In this document: positions 59,941 to 64,000 of the stretch, one piece after another
How the letters are laid out: every line of letters begins with the position of its first letter
How positions within the stretch are numbered: position 1 is the first letter of the stretch
Position numbers and translations under genes: made by a program
Assembly: GCA_001414345.1 (NCBI GenBank)
Contig: LLCB01000243.1
Coordinates: 27,971-91,970, forward strand
DNA from: Hymenoscyphus infarciens
Taxonomy: Eukaryota; Ascomycota; Leotiomycetes; Helotiales; Helotiaceae
Direction: 5' to 3'
Length of the DNA: 64,000 nucleotides
The notes under the pieces: generated by a model
What the model saw: the letters and a program-made list of their open reading frames with translations, nothing else
Database searches by the model: none
What the model was told of the DNA's origin: nothing

Positions 59941-61812
59941 TAATTTAATATCTTTCTAAAAAAGCTATAATATAATTAGAAATATATAAGTACTTTTAGA
60001 TAATATATACGTATATAAATCTTATATAGTTATAATTAACTATATATATATATATAGAATAGCTATAATAGTATACTATCTTAACTAGCTAAGTTTACTT
60101 ATTATATATATATATATCTATATATAAGATAGTAGCTAGGTTTTAGGTTTTAGATATAGATTTTAGTATTATTCTTTATATTAGAAAGGTTTTAGATATT
60201 AGTATTTTAGATATTAGTATTAGATAGACTTTAGTAGATTTTAGACCTTAGTATTATCTAATCTCTTATTTAATCTTTTATATATAGATATACTACTCTC
60301 TTATAGTTAGAAAAGACCTAATTTAGTCTTTTTAGAATATAGTATTTATATACGTTAGACTACTAAATATACTTCTATATATCTCTTTATTAGTATTATA
60401 TATTTCGCGTTATTATAATAGACTCTAAGATAAAGATATTTATTTTCGATTTTATTTTTATTTTCTTTTAAAGCTATTATTATTAGCGCTTTTAATATAG
60501 ATTTAGAGTAGATAAGTTATATTATAACTCTATATTAGAATAATAATTAGTAAGAAGTATAAGTGATTTCTTATTAAGTCGTTTATTAAGTCTTTCGTTT
60601 TTTAATAAAAAAGATAGAATTTAGTAGATATTTTATAATAGAGTTTATAAGACTATTACTAGTAAAGTAGAACTATTACTAGTAAATTAGAACTTAGTAG
60701 CGTTATATAATAGTTAATAAGAGATATTACTAATAGTAATACCGAGGTGTTTTTTTTAGATATAAGATATCTAGTATAGTAGAAAGCTTAACTATCGTAG
60801 TTTTAGCGTAGTTTTTAGATTCTAAAACTATATATAGTTTTAGAAGTATTAGTAGAACTATTTAAAAAGTAAAACTAACTACGTAAATAATTATAGTTTT
60901 AGAAAACTATTATTAAAATAAGCTTTTTTTATATTTAATCTAAATTAATACTTAAAGTACTTATAATTAACTTATTATAATAGTACGCTATTCTGAATTA
61001 TTATATAATAGTACTATTCTGAATTATCAGTATTCGTAAAACTACTAATACCTCTAAGTACTACTAATACCTCTAGGCTAAGATTACGAATAACTAATAC
61101 TTATATAAGCGAAGTACTAAAGATATTAATATCTAATATTTATATATAGAAGGGATTAACGTTCAGATATTATATATTTAGCTTTTCAGCTCTTATTATT
61201 ATTAGAACTTAGTAGCTTCCGACCTCTTATATATAGACGTTTATATTTAGTATAGAAGAGTAATAGTTTATCCTTTTCTTCTATATTAGTACCTAGTATT
61301 TATATACGTTATTCTACTAAACACACTTCTATATATCTCTTCTATAGTTATATATATTTCATACTATTATACTTATCTATTTCTCTAGTTTCTATAATAT
61401 AAAATACGTTAGCCTAGATAAGAGTAAGTAATATATAAGATTAGTAAGTCTTTTTAGTAGATTTAGAGACTTTTATAGACTTTCGAGAGAGTATTCTAGC
61501 TTTTTTTAGTAGTATATTTATAGTAGTATTATAAAATAAGATATACTAGAAGACGTTATAAAATAGTTTAGTATTCTTAAGAAATAGATAGTAAAGTACT
61601 AACTAATTAAAACTCCTAGAAATACTACTTTAAGCTTAAATAAGCTTAGTCTATCTTTATTTATAAATTAAAATATTTTTAGAATTCTTAGAATTAATTC
61701 TAAAATACTAAAATTAATTTTATACTAAATAGTCTTATCTACTAAAACTAAATTAATTAATAGTTCTCTAAATTTCTTTAAAACTAAATAAAAAAAACTT
61801 AAAACTAACTAA

Positions 61813-62164
61813 GAGCTTATTTAGCTCGTATAAATTATTTAAATATATATATAAATATCTAATAAGAGACTCTAAATAGTAACTTTATATAAGTTAGTAT
61901 ATATTATTAATTATTTCCTATTATACTAAGTAATCGTTTAGCTCGTAGTATATATATTAGTATATTTATATACTAGATAGTAATATATATAAACATTTAA
62001 AGATTTATATCTCTAGAGGTCTAAATCTTTTTTTAGTAGTATATATTCTATTTATATATACTAAATACTAGTATATATATAGAATTAGTATATATATATA
62101 TATATATATTATCTTCTGATTTTTAGTAGTATATATCCTAGATATATACGAGCTAAATAGACTC
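61813..62164. mobile_element. MITE copy B, PIF/Harbinger-like, TSD TAA
   Basis: Left end GAGCTTATTTAGCTCGTATA; right end the complement of GAGTCTATTTAGCTCGTATA. TAA flanks both sides (61810-61812 and 62165-62167). 352 bp. It aligns with copy A at 29267-29694 along most of its length, with a deletion in the middle and RIP-type transitions, and shares the internal copy of the end motif (near 61935). Confidence 0.83.
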
Positions 62165-62998
62165 TAAGTAGCTACTTAGTTTAGTTAGTTTTATAAGAAC
62201 TATATAAATCTACTATACTAGAGATATCTCTTTTTTCTTATTTCTCTTTACTTCTACTAGAGGCTTAGATAGTTATTTTTTCCTCCTAGGAATTATAGAG
62301 AAGTAAGTACTTAGTTATTTATTCTTAGTAATTTTCTTCCTTTTTATCTTTTTTTTCTCCTACGTTTAGAAGCTTCTTTATACGTAGTTATAGAAAATAT
62401 TTCTTAGATTTCTATAATTATAGTTTTTTGTTTTCTTCTATTTTTTTTTTCTTTTCTCTTTTTATAAAAAAAGAGTTTAAAATAAGTTACTTTTTAATAT
62501 ATTATTAGTAGTATTCTATATATTAAGAATTTATAATAAAGTACTATAAGAGTATTCGTTTACTAACTAAGTCTTAAAGAACGGTTTATATTAGAAGAAT
62601 TATAATATTAGTCTAGCTAGGTCTCTTTTTATAGAGTTATTAATTATTTCTAAAAATAAAAAATAAAAGAAAAGAGATTCGAAGCTATAGAAGTCGTATT
62701 ATTTAGATAGTATACTTTGAATACTAGGGTTTCTTATATATCTAATTCAGAGAGATATAGACTATATTAATCGTTAGAAACACTAGTTTAGTAAAAAGGA
62801 AGTAAGAGAGACGTAACGACTTAGCGTAGTAATTCCTTCTTAGTTAGAGATATCTCTAGAACTAAGTCTATAAGAAAAAAATTATATTTAAGAGAGAAGG
62901 AGTTTATTATCGAATATTAGACTACTATTAAGTATAAGCTAAGGTAATAAGTATAAGAGTTAGAGCTATAGCTCGTAGACTCTCTAAGTAAACTCTAC

Positions 62999-63208
62999 TA
63001 AATTAATACTTTTTACTTAAAAACTAGATATAATTCTAACTTTAAGTCTTTTATCTTAATATTTATATTTATTATTAATAATTTAGTAATTAATATAAGT
63101 ACTACTATTTTAAGAAATTATAATATATATACTACTATATATAAACTTTGAGATAAAAGACTTAAAAGTAGAATTATATCTAATTTTTAAGTAAAAAGTA
63201 TTAATTTA
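62999..63208. mobile_element. TA-flanked hairpin MITE, Tc1/mariner-like
   Basis: Inverted arms of about 58 bp (outer sequence AATTAATACTTTTTACTTAA, right arm its complement ending near 63206) are separated by about 95 bp and are bordered by TA on both sides. TA target duplications with such arms are typical of Tc1/mariner-derived MITEs. 210 bp, non-coding. Confidence 0.68.
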
Positions 63209-64000
63209 GAGCTATCTCTTTTATTAATATTTTTTTAATACTAATTTCAGTACTAGATAAAGAAAAACTATAACGGCACGAAATATACACTATAGGAGAA
63301 GAGGTATATAGGAGTACGTTTAAGACTAAATAACGTAAGTAGATACTAGGCTCTAATATAGAAGAAAAGGAAAAACTATTCTTCTTCTATACTAAGTATA
63401 AACATCTATATATAAGAGGTTAGAGACTACTAAGTCTTAATAAGAATAATAACCGAGTCCTTTCTAATATAGCTACTAAAATAATAAGAGCTTTAAAGCT
63501 AAATATATAAGACCTTAAAGTAAAATATATAATATTTAATTCTTACTCTCTTTAGCCTCTTCTATCTTATAAGTCGTAGAAGTATTAGTAGTTATAAGAG
63601 TATTAGTAGTTTTATAAATGCTAATAATTTAAGATAGTATACTATTATATTCTCTCTCTTTTAAAAAGACTTATCTTAAGTCTTTAGTTATTAATTAACA
63701 TAGTATTAGGTTAACTAGAGTATTATTTATATAATTATTATAAAGAATATAACTTATCTACTATTATAGTATCTAGTAGTTAAAGTAGAGTTAGTAGCTA
63801 GTAGTATTATTATTTTAAGAGATAATCGTTCTTTATTTACTATTATATACTATATAATAATAGATATAAACAAAAGAGAGGCTAATTATTAGCTATTGAG
63901 TAGAAAGTAGTATACTACTATAGAGTTATTATATTCTTACTATTATTATATATTATAATAGTAATTATTAAGTAATAAATAATAATTATAAAGTAATAGC

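Larger units (their letters stand above)
56860..64000. repeat. AT-rich RIP-mutated block III
   Basis: About 7.1 kb to the window end with the same signature as blocks I and II: TA-rich, CA and TG nearly absent, no open frames. It contains two copies of the TATTTAGCT-ended MITE family and a TA-flanked hairpin element. It continues beyond the window. Confidence 0.9.

Overview
The window is nuclear DNA of a filamentous ascomycete, most likely a Leotiomycete or close relative (inferred from gene content). Evidence seen directly: short GT-AG introns of about 43-157 bp with CTAAC/CTGAC-like branch sites, pyrimidine-rich leaders, and fungal families (MFS drug/H+ antiporter-like transporter, CFEM/PTH11-like rhodopsin-domain proteins, GH28 pectinase, GT31, Vip1/Asp1 inositol pyrophosphate synthase). 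Long AT-rich blocks almost lacking CpA and TpG but keeping CpG are the footprint of repeat-induced point mutation (RIP).

Layout. 1-4.4 kb: MFS transporter gene (two exons) and its leader. 4.4-9.5 kb: AT-rich RIP block I, holding a 1,064-bp element with 150-bp terminal inverted repeats, a 9-bp target duplication and a retropepsin-like fragment inside, and a 560-bp pair of LTR-like direct repeats. 9.5-29.2 kb: gene-bearing but accessory in character: a decayed Ecm33-like wall protein gene, a pirin, a GH28 pectinase with CreA-type sites upstream, a decayed unknown gene, a seven-exon FAD monooxygenase, an unknown nuclear-looking protein, a CFEM/PTH11-like gene with an in-frame stop, a second PTH11-like gene and a zinc-free quinone-oxidoreductase-type MDR. 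29.2-35.4 kb: RIP block II. 35.4-44.4 kb: housekeeping-type genes, GT31 (minus) and the large Vip1/Asp1 kinase/phosphatase (plus). 44.4-54.4 kb: about 10 kb of normal-composition DNA in which I recognise no gene, ending in a cluster of pentanucleotide microsatellites, a TATA box and a 5'-UTR intron in front of a 54-residue seven-cysteine protein. 56.4-64 kb: microsatellite-rich edge and RIP block III.

How the parts relate. Pectin degradation, surface sensing (CFEM/PTH11), wall organisation and small-molecule oxidation fit a plant-associated or saprotrophic life, and these genes lie between two RIP blocks, whereas the conserved GT31 and Vip1 genes lie together. Three of the accessory genes carry stop codons explicable by C-to-T change in CpA. 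A short inverted-repeat element family with TTA or TAA target duplications occurs in blocks II and III. No secondary-metabolite backbone gene, rRNA, tRNA or CRISPR array was seen. All intron-exon models were made by eye from splice signals and reading frame.
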